From positions 58,334 to 122,333 of the forward strand of contig NZ_JAEVLT010000012.1 of the NCBI RefSeq assembly GCF_024494385.1: 64,000 nt of DNA, in the 5' to 3' direction. The stretch comes from Bacillus sp. EB600. GTDB lineage: Bacteria > Bacillota > Bacilli > Bacillales > Cytobacillaceae. The position numbers and the translations under genes are program-made. The notes beneath the pieces are model-generated. The model saw only the letters and a program-made list of their open reading frames with translations, did no database searches and was not told the origin of the DNA. Below, piece after piece: positions 15,602 through 24,201 of this stretch; the first letter of the stretch is position 1, and each line of letters starts with the position of its first letter.

Positions 15602-16461
15602 CTAGGAGTTTAAATCATGTATGCCAGGGCTATGCTCATTTTGCATTTCCGGCAGAACAGGTACTGGATATCCTTGTGGTGGCGGTGTTACTTGAAGTGT
15701 CCAGTTATCTCTGCTTGGTGATTCGCCCTGGAATATCTGGCCAATTAACGTGTCGTCCAATCTAAAGTTAAATTGGGCATTATGGTAGCCCATCTCAATA
15801 TATTTACGGCATTCTGGATATTTGTTAATATCATAGTTTGGTACAGGGAATAATTTACCCCAATCAACACCCAATGTTTCTAATGCTTTTGTAAACGCAT
15901 TTTGATGGGCGTTATCCCGGACAATTAAGAAAGCTAATGTTTCTCTAAATGTTTTATTGGAACTCATTTCATAGATACGAGATTTTTGCAGAACACCTGT
16001 AGATTCTAATACAACGTTATCCTATAAAGCACTAATTAAATTTCCATGACTGTATACATATGATCCATTCCAAGGGACCCCCGCTGCTTAACAGGAAGTG
16101 AGCTTTGTGCACCCATAATAAAGTGATGTGGGTTGGCATGTTTAATGGCTTCCTCCAATGGAGCGCCTGTAGTTCCTCCATTTCCAACAGCATCTTCGCC
16201 TGATCCATTTAACAGCTGATTAATCGTAGTTTGAACAAGCTCCACATGGCTGATCTCTTCAATAAATATTCCTCTGATTAGATCGCGGTATGCTATCTGA
16301 TTACCGCGAAAATTGGAGCTTTGGAAGAAAAATTGCATCAAAGTACGCATTTCACCAAATCTTCCACCCAATGTTTCTTGAAGGACTTTTGCAGCAGAAG
16401 GATCTGGTTTATCAGGAACAATCATGTTAATTAAATCTTCTCGATAAAAATACAAAAACAA
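15602..16461 (-). pseudogene. Manganese catalase (YdbD-like), inactivated by two lesions
   Basis: The N-terminal half (16461-16090) reads MIVPDKPDPSAAKVLQETLG, then GEMRTLMQFFFQSSNFRG and IEEISHVELVQ, with the Glu and His ligands of the di-manganese site. After QSSLPV a one-base loss near 16088-16092 shifts the frame. The correct frame continues AAGVPWNGSYVYSHGNLISA but hits TAG at 16022-16024, where relatives have Leu or a similar residue. It then runs intact from DNVVLESTGVLQKSRIYEMS to the end (IHDLNS) at 15602. Full length would be about 280 residues. Likely start: TTG 16455 or 16461 behind AGGGAGG. The enzyme would break down H2O2. Two independent lesions argue against sequencing error. 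Confidence 0.9.
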
Positions 16462-16648
16462 AACCTCCCTGGAATAAATAAATTTTGCACTTTATTAAAG
16501 TTTCCATGGAACTGTATCTTATTCTTAAATTTTGATTACACCAGATTGTTGTTTTTACAGTAAAAGCCTTTAAATCCTTTCATAGTATTTGCCCATTTGG
16601 TTAGACTAGATATGTTAAGTATAAAAAATTTTATAGGAGGATTTTAAA

Positions 16649-16795
16649 ATGGAAAACAAAATGAGAGCTGCATCAAAAGATCAATTGGTAAATGCCAAAA
16701 CGAAAATGGCCACTCAAAGCGATCAAGACAAAAAATTAATGGACAAATACAATATCAAAGATTATAGCAGGGCATGGGAAGATGATCGGCTTTAA
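16649..16795 (+). CDS. Small hydrophilic protein of unknown function
   Basis: A 48-residue protein, MENKMRAASKDQLVNAKTKM and onward, ending DYSRAWEDDRL. ATAGGAGG lies 8 bases upstream of the ATG, and a terminator follows directly, so expression is likely. It is polar, helical and free of Cys. Several short spore-enriched proteins look like this, but I do not recognise a family. Confidence 0.6.
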   Translation: MENKMRAASKDQLVNAKTKMATQSDQDKKLMDKYNIKDYSRAWEDDRL

Positions 16796-16796
16796 T

Positions 16797-16836
16797 AAAA
16801 CAAAGCGGGAGATATTTGCCCCCCGCTCTGTTTTAT
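16797..16836. terminator. Bidirectional terminator between convergent small genes
   Basis: AGCGGG pairs with CCCGCT within flanking A and T tracts; it lies between stops at 16795 (+) and 16839 (-). Confidence 0.75.
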
Positions 16837-16838
16837 TA

Positions 16839-16988
16839 TTATTTTGCCTCGTTTGAATGAACTTGACCTTCTTGTGTTTTTTCCGTTGCAATTCCATTTG
16901 ATGTTTCATTTTGTGCCATTAATTCAATTGCTTGGTCTACTGTTGCAGTTACATTTAATTGATGCTCCGGTATTCTTTGCTTTTTCAT
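16839..16988 (-). CDS. Small protein of unknown function
   Basis: A 49-residue protein, MKKQRIPEHQLNVTATVDQA, then IELMAQNETSNGIATEK and ending HSNEAK. The AGGAGTGAGG ribosome site is strong. The hydrophilic composition and lack of membrane segments suggest a soluble protein. Convergent to the other small gene at 16649, sharing its terminator. No family recognised. Confidence 0.55.
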   Translation of the reverse strand: MKKQRIPEHQLNVTATVDQAIELMAQNETSNGIATEKTQEGQVHSNEAK

Positions 16989-17115
16989 TATAAACCTCAC
17001 TCCTTTTCATTTTTATTTTCCTCCTTGATTTTAGGTATATGCCTTACACTTTTTGTAAAAAACCAAACATTTGGTTTACAGTGCTTTTCGGGTCAGTGAC
17101 CTATCCTTGATCCTT

Positions 17116-17589
17116 TTAATAGTCAGTAACTTCATCCTTACTTGCTACATTAACAATATAAGCACCAGAATGAATTCGTTTCATCAACTGCTCCATAATG
17201 CTCTTTGGAACAGATACATATCCGGCAGTTGGGTGTCCATTACTAACATGTAAGAAAAAAGCGGAACCTGCGCCCTTTACCGCATTGGTATTATAATTAA
17301 TCACAATCACATAATAATATTGCATATTTGCGTAATCTGCTAAATGTTCATTTCCACTTCCTGTAAATTCACCCTCCTGCCAAGTATTATACAAATTACT
17401 ATTCACATCACTGATCCAATAACTAGTTGGTGTAATTTGTCTAAAAGGTAATTTTGTACCGGGGTTAGATTGACCAAAAGCAAAACCTAACATATAGGCC
17501 CCCTTTGGAGTCCGTTTTGAGCCTTCAGAAGCTTGTCCAACACCTTGTGAACCTGCAAATCCGCTTGTTGTAAAATTAATTCCTGTTAT
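17116..17589 (-). pseudogene. L,D-transpeptidase (YkuD-superfamily) remnant with Cys-to-Tyr change
   Basis: The frame is open from a TGA at 17590-17592 and encodes the C-terminal two thirds of an L,D-transpeptidase-like domain: GSKRTPKGAYMLGFAFGQSN, NPGTKLPFRQ, EHLADY, AGSAFFLHV and PTAGYVSVP. In the family the last motif is TAGCVxxP, whose Cys forms the acyl-enzyme. Here that codon is TAT at 17218-17220 (Tyr). There is no signal peptide or start codon; the first in-frame ATG is at 17493, inside the fold. The N-terminus is missing next to the divergent gene at 17641. This protein cannot crosslink peptidoglycan. Confidence 0.8.
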
Positions 17590-17640
17590 TCAACCCTTCA
17601 CTCAGGAATTCTAAGCTTTGTTTTTAAATGAGGTGAGAAA

Positions 17641-19302
17641 ATGCTTTATCTTGATAAAAAGCATGACCCAAGTATGAATTCGATGCTGATTTCGGAAATC
17701 ATGGGCAAAAAACAGAACGTTAGCTTGATGGCCGAGGAAACAGACAGGCTTTTCCAGCAATACTGCATGAATCATCCCGACGATACTGACCAAGGAAAGA
17801 GGGCATCCTCCCTTAAGGAATTAGTAACAAAAGTATTCCGTTTTCCGTTTGCTATGCCAGCAAGGGCTAACATCTGTCCATTTCAAACATACGTTGAGGA
17901 GGATGGTAACGTTTATCCGGAATGGAAAAAACAATCGGATGAACAATACGACCAATTAGTAAGGATGATTAAAAAAGAAGTGAATATAGAGGAGTATGGT
18001 GCTGTTGGTGATGGTAAAACGGATAACACCGATGCTTTTAAGAAGGCGTTTGGCAGCGGTCGAGTAAAGGTATGTGTTCCTGCAGGTGTTTTTCTGACAA
18101 AGGAAATCAAGCTCCCCTCATGGACTTGCTTGGTTGGGGAGGGAAAAGGCTTGACCACCATTAAGCTCCATAATGACGCTCCAATTGCAACAAGACTCTT
18201 AACAAATGCCAACCATTGGCGGGGCAATCATCATATTTTTATCCGGGAGATGAGTTTAGATTGGAATGTAGAAAGACTTGGAAGCGTGGAGAAAACCAGT
18301 ACGTGGGGTAATCATTCAAGTTGTCTAACCTTTGCCCATGTTTCTTATGGCTGGGTAAAAGAAGTGGAAGCAATCAATCCGGGTCTTCATTGCTTTGACA
18401 TAACATCCACTCTTTATAATTACTCTGGGGATGGCTATCGAGCCCGCCGCGGCAGCAAGTATATCTGGCTTGATCGCCTAAACGGCTATGGATTTGGTGA
18501 TGACGGCATCACCACACATCACAGTGACAACGTATTTATCTCTAATTCTCACATGTGCGACCCAAGCGGCCGGTCCCATCAAAGGGGAAATTCCAACTCG
18601 AATGGGATTGAAATAGATGACGGTTCCCAAAATATTATGCTGGTTAATAACTCAACCACTCGATGCTTTGGCGGAGTGGAAATTAAGGCTCACGAGAATT
18701 CTTCAGCCGCATCAAACGTTCAAATTGTTGGACATCTTTCCGTAAATGATAACCGTGCCTATAATTTTCGACATATCGGACATCACAAAAGTGCTGATAC
18801 CGAGTCAAAAACTGCTTATACAATTAAAGCAATGAATATTGTTGCTATTGGACCTGTTTTTTCGGAATTATATCAGGAGTCCAGTCCACGTGCTCTAGTC
18901 GTGTCAGCCTATAAAAATGTGGTCATAAACAACTTTACAATAATTGGCGATTCCGAATATGACTATAAGGATAATCCAGTTGTTGCGATTCAATATCGTG
19001 CCAGAAATGTTGTTCTGAATAATATAGCGATAAAGCATTTTAAAAATGCCGGTGTTGACATAAAGGTGTTCGGCGGTAAACAACGGGCAGATCATATCTT
19101 TATTTCCAATGCCATTATTAATCATTCAGCACGGCAAGGGATCGACATCGGTCAAGGGATACAGAGGAGCAAGATTAGCCATGTTCGAGCTTTGGGTGAT
19201 GGCGGGACAGTTGGGCTTAAATCTAGTGCACAACATGTCGACATTTCCGATTTTCAAGCAGAAGGTTATGCAGCAGTAGTTCTGTTCACAGGAAAGGTTT
19301 GA
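17641..19302 (+). CDS. Pectate-lyase-superfamily beta-helix protein
   Basis: A 553-residue protein with a GAGGTGAG ribosome site. Residues 1-110 are a helical head (no signal peptide). Residues about 113-180 show the Pectate_lyase_3/GH28-like entry motif IEEYGAVGDGKTDNTDAFKK. The rest, to the end, has the periodic Val/Ile/Asn pattern of a right-handed parallel beta-helix, with NSNGIEIDDGSQNIMLVNNS as a typical coil. Relatives include phage tail spikes and surface polysaccharide or teichoate hydrolases. The substrate is unknown. A hairpin lies about 85 bases downstream. Confidence 0.8.
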   Translation: MLYLDKKHDPSMNSMLISEIMGKKQNVSLMAEETDRLFQQYCMNHPDDTDQGKRASSLKELVTKVFRFPFAMPARANICPFQTYVEEDGNVYPEWKKQSDEQYDQLVRMIKKEVNIEEYGAVGDGKTDNTDAFKKAFGSGRVKVCVPAGVFLTKEIKLPSWTCLVGEGKGLTTIKLHNDAPIATRLLTNANHWRGNHHIFIREMSLDWNVERLGSVEKTSTWGNHSSCLTFAHVSYGWVKEVEAINPGLHCFDITSTLYNYSGDGYRARRGSKYIWLDRLNGYGFGDDGITTHHSDNVFISNSHMCDPSGRSHQRGNSNSNGIEIDDGSQNIMLVNNSTTRCFGGVEIKAHENSSAASNVQIVGHLSVNDNRAYNFRHIGHHKSADTESKTAYTIKAMNIVAIGPVFSELYQESSPRALVVSAYKNVVINNFTIIGDSEYDYKDNPVVAIQYRARNVVLNNIAIKHFKNAGVDIKVFGGKQRADHIFISNAIINHSARQGIDIGQGIQRSKISHVRALGDGGTVGLKSSAQHVDISDFQAEGYAAVVLFTGKV

Positions 19303-19385
19303 TAACCTACTGTCAACAAATAATTGTGGTTATAAAGGTTTTTAGTAGATGGATTACAAACCCAAAAATAATCGATTTAACGATG

Positions 19386-19408
19386 GGGAGCCCTTGTGCT
19401 CCCTTTTA
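19386..19408 (+). terminator. Terminator of the beta-helix gene
   Basis: GGGAGC pairs with GCTCCC, followed by TTTT. Confidence 0.65.
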
Positions 19409-19519
19409 GCATTCATGGACAAACACCAATATAACGCTCAGAGTTTTTATCTTTGTCACCAAACCGCCTATTTCCACATAAATATGAGTTAGTAAAAATG
19501 CTTTAGGGGGGAATTGTGA

Positions 19520-20131
19520 ATGCATTGGTTAACAATATTGTTAATAGGTATTGCGGCAAATCTTGATAACTTGGGGATTGGCGTCTCTTATAGTTTAAAA
19601 TCAACCCGTATCCCTTTGATATCTAATCTGCTTATCGCTATTGTTTCAATGGTAGCTGCCTATTTATCCGTTGCTGCAGGGGCGCTTATTTCACATTTTA
19701 TCTCCATGGGTATCGCAAATTTATCCGGTGGGCTTCTCATTATTGTTCTTGGAATAATATGTATCATTGAGTGTTGTAAACAGGAAAAGAAGACATCCCA
19801 TGTTATTGTTCATTCTGATTCAAACTTTTCAAGGGTTGTAAGGGAGCCGGATTCTTTAGATTTAAATAATGATAAAATTATTTCTTGGAAAGAGTCAGTT
19901 TTATTAGGTTTGGCACTTGCCATCAATTGTCTGGCAATCGGTTTAGGTGCAGGTATTACGGGCGTTCCCCCTATTTTAGCGACGATCTCAATCGGACTTT
20001 TTTCAGTAATTTCAATTGCATGTGGCGTCATGGTTGGCAATAAACTAATCGGTACGAGAGTAGGAAAATACTCAAATATCGCTGCTGGGGTTATGCTTAT
20101 TCTAATAGGTATTTATGAAATGTTTATCTAA
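19520..20131 (+). CDS. ytaF: Sporulation membrane protein YtaF
   Basis: A 203-residue integral membrane protein of the MntP/YtaF family, with six predicted helices in two halves of three. The internal duplication is visible as NLDNLGIGVSYSLK (residues 13-26) and AINCLAIGLGAGITG (about 133-147). Between them lies a soluble loop with SLDLNNDKIISWKESVL. The sequence agrees with YtaF, a sporulation protein of unknown mechanism in B. subtilis. GGGGGG precedes the ATG. Confidence 0.88.
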   Translation: MHWLTILLIGIAANLDNLGIGVSYSLKSTRIPLISNLLIAIVSMVAAYLSVAAGALISHFISMGIANLSGGLLIIVLGIICIIECCKQEKKTSHVIVHSDSNFSRVVREPDSLDLNNDKIISWKESVLLGLALAINCLAIGLGAGITGVPPILATISIGLFSVISIACGVMVGNKLIGTRVGKYSNIAAGVMLILIGIYEMFI

Positions 20132-20518
20132 TCTATGGAAACGAAAAAGGAACTTCACACGATATCTTAATAGTTTTAATTTGGTGTTTACGCTTCTAAC
20201 TCTTCTATCAGGATTTAGGTTTTTGTTTTCTTTTTCAGGTGTTGATTTTGTTATTTTTCTTATTTTAGGACTTATTTATGTGAAAAATATTTATTCATTC
20301 TTTATGGGTAATCTGGTAATCTCCATTATGAGCTGCATGTGTTTGGCCCAAGTTATGTCATTCAAATTTATTTTCAGCTTGCTGCCGTTGTTGCGTTTGC
20401 AGGAACGATTCCTGTAGCCTCATGGCATATAGGGTTATTCGTTAAACCAGCCTTGCGTCCGCACGAAAGGAAAGCGGTATTAGCCTATCATCCCATATTT
20501 CTGTATCCATTCCGTTAA
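20131..20518 (+). pseudogene. Remnant of an unrecognised membrane protein
   Basis: Three frames alternate hydrophobic, protein-like segments. The clearest is in one frame from about 20326 to TAA at 20518: QIYFQLAAVVAFAGTIPVAS, then WHIGLFVKPALRPHERKAVL. A separate frame from 20115 overlaps the end of ytaF and gives a 100-residue hydrophobic product without a ribosome site. I read this as one membrane protein gene broken by several frameshifts. The family is not recognised. Confidence 0.35.
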
Positions 20519-20914
20519 TTCTTATTTATGATAAGTGTTTTGCTCTCAAAAATGGTTTATAAAAAATTCTTCTAAATGCTCTCCGATTTTAAGTACATGT
20601 TTCTGTCACTATTAGCCCGCCTACCTTAATCCATCCCTAAAATGAGTATATCCAATTTCGCCAAACCACTATATCGTCAACTAATTCGATAGTACAGTGT
20701 AAAAATTTTCAGACAAGTTGGAACGAAAGATTTATATCCTCTCTTTGGAATATCATATCATGCAAAATTTGTTTTCAAAGAATATGCCTTAAAATACCAC
20801 ACTCTTCTATTTAGCACATTAAACAATATCCATAAAATAAATAGCTTTCATTATGCAAATAATATTGCTGTAGTTATTTATTTTTACGTATAGATCCAGA
20901 AAGAAGGTATTCTT
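20519..20914. other. Gene-free stretch
   Basis: No supported coding or hairpin feature. An AGAAAGAAGG ribosome site lies at its right end before 20915. Confidence 0.4.
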
Positions 20915-21289
20915 ATGGATGGCATTATTGATTTCATAGATAATCGTTTAAAAGAACAAATTGACACTGAAATTAGCGGAATGACCTTTACAAAGAATTT
21001 TCGGTCCCCTAGCGCAGAAGAATGGTATATATTTTTACCAAGTTATAAAGATCCTGTAACCGGTGGGGCGACTGGAAAAGCCATTATCCATTACAACCTT
21101 TATGATACAAAACAAATTTTTATTAATACAACCATCATTTTTGATGACCCAACCTTGCATGAAAGAAAACTTTATCAGGTTGTCTATGCAATATCAGATG
21201 AGATTGTCAATCGCCTTGTCGGTTTTGCGGATACCCTTTTATCTGTTCACTCCGGTGAAAATTCCTATAACGCAGAATATAAACAATAG
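20915..21289 (+). CDS. Conserved hypothetical protein
   Basis: A 124-residue protein, MDGIIDFIDNRLKEQIDTEI with later FLPSYKDPVTGGATGKAIIH and ISDEIVNRLVGFADTLLSV. No membrane segment or Cys. The stop is 14 bases before the ATG of the erythromycin-esterase-like gene, so the two form an operon. AAGAAGG supports the start. I do not recognise the family; the mix of strands and helices suggests a small globular domain. Confidence 0.6.
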   Translation: MDGIIDFIDNRLKEQIDTEISGMTFTKNFRSPSAEEWYIFLPSYKDPVTGGATGKAIIHYNLYDTKQIFINTTIIFDDPTLHERKLYQVVYAISDEIVNRLVGFADTLLSVHSGENSYNAEYKQ

Positions 21290-21303
21290 AACAGAGGGAT
21301 GAA

Positions 21304-22569
21304 ATGCACAAAAAAATGATTCAGGCAATTAAAGATGACGCTATTCCAATCCTTGAAACAAGTGATTTGAATTCATTAATAGATGTGCTAAATGATGAAA
21401 AGTATGTATTGTTAGGAGAGTCATCACATGGAACATCTGAATTTTATAAAGTCCGTGCGGAAATTTCGAAGAAGCTAATTGTGGACAAAGGATTTACCTT
21501 TTTGGCTGTCGAGGGCGACTGGCCAGCTTGTCAACAATTAAATCGATACATAAAAGGCTACATTCAGAAAGAGACGAACCTACTTAAGATGTTGCGGTCA
21601 TTTAACCGTTGGCCGACATGGATGTGGGCTAATGAAGAATTAATTGATTTTATTGAGTGGCTAAAGGAATATAATCAGAAGCAGTCCGACGACCAAAAGG
21701 TTGGTTTTTATGGGATTGATGTTTATAGTTTATGGGAATCGATGGAGGAAATCATTAAGTATTTAGAAAAAATACACTCACCGAATCTTGCAGCTGCCAA
21801 AAAAGCTTTCTCTTGCTTTGAACCATTTAACCGCCGGGCTGAGAAATATGGTGTGGCTGCCTCTTTTTACGGGGAAGGGTGCCATGATGAGGTCATCCAG
21901 CTTTTAACCGATATTTCTATCAATAAGCATATGTATTTAGATTCTGAAGAAAACAGTCTAAACCTTGAAGTGAATGCACTCATTACAGCAAATGCAGAAA
22001 ATTATTACAGAACGATGGTTGTAAATGATAATGAATCGTGGAATATTCGCGACCGGCATATGGTGGAGGTCATCAATAAGATCAGTAATTTTTATCAAAA
22101 TAAGGCAAAAGGAATCATCTGGGAACATAATACCCACGTTGGAGATGCTAGAGCAACCGATATGGCTGATGAAGGAATGGTCAATGTTGGCCAAATTTTA
22201 AGGGAGCAGCAAGGAAATGATGATATATTCATAGTTGGATTTGGAACACATCGAGGAACAGTAATTGCAGCGGACGAGTGGGGTGTTAACTTTGAAAGAA
22301 TGATCGTTCCCCCTGCTCAAGCAGGCAGCTGGGAGGATCTCATGCACAAAGCAGGACCACATGATAAACTGTTAATATTCACTCAAAAAAATCGGCCTAT
22401 TTTTAATCGTAGAATTGGTCACCGGGCTATTGGGGTAGTTTATCATCCGATGCATGAACAATATGGAAACTATGTACCTTCCCTTCTACCTAAGCGCTAT
22501 GATGCATTTGTCTTCATAAATTCAACTAATGCCCTTTCGCCATTAGAAGTAGAAACAGTTTTCTTATAA
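21304..22569 (+). CDS. Erythromycin esterase-like (EreA/YbfO-type) protein
   Basis: A 421-residue cytoplasmic protein with the EreA superfamily pattern: LLGESSHGTSEFY (residues about 37-48), AVEGDWP (68-74), IWEHNTHVGDARAT and FIVGFGTHRGTV. The Glu and His of these motifs form the proposed catalytic centre for hydrolysis of a cyclic ester. Family members in bacilli (YbfO, succinoglycan-synthesis-annotated proteins) are not proven resistance enzymes. It shares an operon with the preceding 124-residue protein. Confidence 0.88.
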   Translation: MHKKMIQAIKDDAIPILETSDLNSLIDVLNDEKYVLLGESSHGTSEFYKVRAEISKKLIVDKGFTFLAVEGDWPACQQLNRYIKGYIQKETNLLKMLRSFNRWPTWMWANEELIDFIEWLKEYNQKQSDDQKVGFYGIDVYSLWESMEEIIKYLEKIHSPNLAAAKKAFSCFEPFNRRAEKYGVAASFYGEGCHDEVIQLLTDISINKHMYLDSEENSLNLEVNALITANAENYYRTMVVNDNESWNIRDRHMVEVINKISNFYQNKAKGIIWEHNTHVGDARATDMADEGMVNVGQILREQQGNDDIFIVGFGTHRGTVIAADEWGVNFERMIVPPAQAGSWEDLMHKAGPHDKLLIFTQKNRPIFNRRIGHRAIGVVYHPMHEQYGNYVPSLLPKRYDAFVFINSTNALSPLEVETVFL

Positions 22570-22572
22570 GTT

Positions 22573-22800
22573 TAATGAGTTTTTAAATGAACTGAAATTA
22601 TAAGCCTTGATATAGTTAGGATGGCCATCGACCCATTGCTGAAGTTGACTTTTAATTAGTTTTTGGATTTTCTTATTTGTCTTTTTCAGGGGATCTTCAA
22701 GAAGCTCGATTAATTGCTGTAAAGCAACAGCCCAATCAAGATCATTTATTTCATCACAAATCCCATTAAGAAAAACCGGGCAAAAACCGCCCGGGCCTTT
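22573..22800 (-). pseudogene. C-terminal fragment of an unrecognised protein
   Basis: A minus-strand frame without start codon reads CDEINDLDWAVALQQLIELL, then LEDPLKKTNKKIQKLIKSQL, ending SSFKNSLNL. The part upstream of about 22770 passes through a GC-rich hairpin (CCGGGC/GCCCGG). The coding look is good, but I cannot name the family. It adjoins two other fragments, so this is a junction area. Confidence 0.35.
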
Positions 22801-22805
22801 TTTGT

Positions 22806-22994
22806 TTAGAGAATATCCGATATTCTGTACTTCATGCCATGTACTCCTTCATAATATTCCGGATACATTTGCCCACCACATTTTTCGCATAAAAACATTG
22901 TTGGAGTGGTTGGGTCTCCATCATCCATTAAGTCAAAGTCCCTTACAACACTTAAAGGAATTTCTTCCTTTTCATGACACGTCCAACAAACCGA
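22806..22994 (-). pseudogene. Zinc-ribbon (CxxC...CxxC) protein fragment
   Basis: Open from TAA at 22995-22997 with no start codon: CWTCHEKEEIPLSVVRDFDL, then CEKCGGQMYPEYYEGVHGM, ending RISDIL. The two CxxC pairs suggest a zinc ribbon. It directly follows, in another frame, the IS91-like fragment, so it may be the remains of a gene fused at a recombination point. Confidence 0.45.
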
Positions 22995-23085
22995 TTAATT
23001 CCAATTGCAGGTCGACGGATATAACGACCAATGTAACGAAGTTGCTCTTTTATATTTCCCTTCTGTTTTTGGGCATACACCTAGA
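22952..23085 (-). mobile_element. IS91-family transposase fragment
   Basis: The minus-strand frame YAQKQKGNIKEQLRYIGRYI followed by RRPAIGINR matches the C-terminal YIGRYxxRPxI region of IS91/IS1294-type Y2 transposases. It ends within about 15 codons at TAA 22952. Only about 45 residues remain; no terminal oriIS or terIS was identified. Confidence 0.5.
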
Positions 23086-23177
23086 AGCTCCTTTAAACAT
23101 ATAAATTAATTAGGTATAACAATCTCAATTAATAAACCTTTTATGCATTTAGCCATTATGGTAAAGGAGAGAAAAGA

Positions 23178-23963
23178 ATGAGTAATCATAAAGGAGAGAA
23201 CTGTTGTGGAAACCCTCGAGGATGGGGTTCCACAAAAATCGTCCAGCCTAAGTGTGATGTTGCTGATACAATTCGAGTTGATTGTAATAGTGAATCACAT
23301 TTTGGAGGCATTGCCTTTATTCCAATTGTTCTAAAGGATGTTGAATTACAAGCGTTAGTTGAATCGAAAATCACACTGCCAACTCCTGCAAGGGAAATAA
23401 AGAATGTGCGTAGGAATGTCTCCATTACTGAATGCAAAGCCATCCCTTCAGTTGCAAATCCTTGTGAGTTAATGGTTTTTGTCAGAGGAAAAATTCATAA
23501 GAATATTCAATATGTAGAGGATTACAGCGGTTTTGTACGTGACTTCTCGGTTAATGTTCCTTTCAACTGTAACCAGGCTGTCAAAGTTGATAATTGCTTT
23601 TGGACTGTGTCTGAAAAATTTAGCTTTAAATCCACTTTGACAGGTGAAAGAATCTTTATTGATAAAGAGGGGCATGCAGCAGACCCTTACCAATCCGGTG
23701 GCCTTACGTTTGAATTTTACAATGAACCAATTGAATGCAGGCTACTTTTTAGCTTGGTTAATGATCTTGATATACACAAAAATTTTGACAAGAGAGGACG
23801 CTTTAAAGTAATCATTGAGAAGGCAGAAGTCGTGTTAGTATTTAAGCTTCTGCAATCACAGCAAGTTTTTAAGTTTCCTCACGGAACGGAACATGACCAA
23901 GAACATAAAAGAAAAAAGAAAGATCACGAGATGGAATGTGACCACGATCATGAAAGTAAATGA
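23178..23963 (+). CDS. SPOCS (DUF3794)-like spore protein with His/Asp-rich tail
   Basis: A 261-residue protein (AAGGAG site). After a Cys-containing head, the middle reads PCELMVFVRGKIHKNIQYVE, close to the SPOCS/DUF3794 strand pattern found in spore coat proteins and in Clostridium SipL. The C-terminal 30 residues are charged and His-rich (HGTEHDQEHKRKKKDHEMEC). The stop lies inside a tandem duplication of about 21 bases (GACCACGATCATGAAAGTAAA). In the second copy another frame continues the same style (DHDHESKNEREH) for about 30 codons, so a slip has probably shortened the tail. Likely a coat or exosporium protein. Confidence 0.6.
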   Translation: MSNHKGENCCGNPRGWGSTKIVQPKCDVADTIRVDCNSESHFGGIAFIPIVLKDVELQALVESKITLPTPAREIKNVRRNVSITECKAIPSVANPCELMVFVRGKIHKNIQYVEDYSGFVRDFSVNVPFNCNQAVKVDNCFWTVSEKFSFKSTLTGERIFIDKEGHAADPYQSGGLTFEFYNEPIECRLLFSLVNDLDIHKNFDKRGRFKVIIEKAEVVLVFKLLQSQQVFKFPHGTEHDQEHKRKKKDHEMECDHDHESK

Positions 23964-24113
23964 CCACGATCATGAAAGTAAAAATGAACGTGAGCATCGA
24001 AACGAAAGAAAATCGAGAGAAAGAATTAAAACCATAATGAAAAGAGCCAAAAATCGGTTTTAATGAACATCCAGTTTTGATGAACGAAGTAAAATCTTCA
24101 TTTAACCTTTACT

Positions 24114-24153
24114 AACAAGGGAACTCTCACATTAGTTGTTTGCTTCCCTTGTT
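24114..24153 (+). terminator. Terminator of the SPOCS-like gene
   Basis: AACAAGGGAA pairs with TTCCCTTGTT, separated by about 20 bases. Confidence 0.6.
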
Positions 24154-24201
24154 GTTACAGGAAATACGCAAAATGAAGTTGCAGGGGTAGGCAGCAGCCA
24201 A

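Noticed and set aside
20115..20417. A 100-codon hydrophobic frame overlapping the end of ytaF
   Set aside because: It lacks a ribosome site, and the better protein-like sequence lies in another frame downstream; listed only as part of a remnant.
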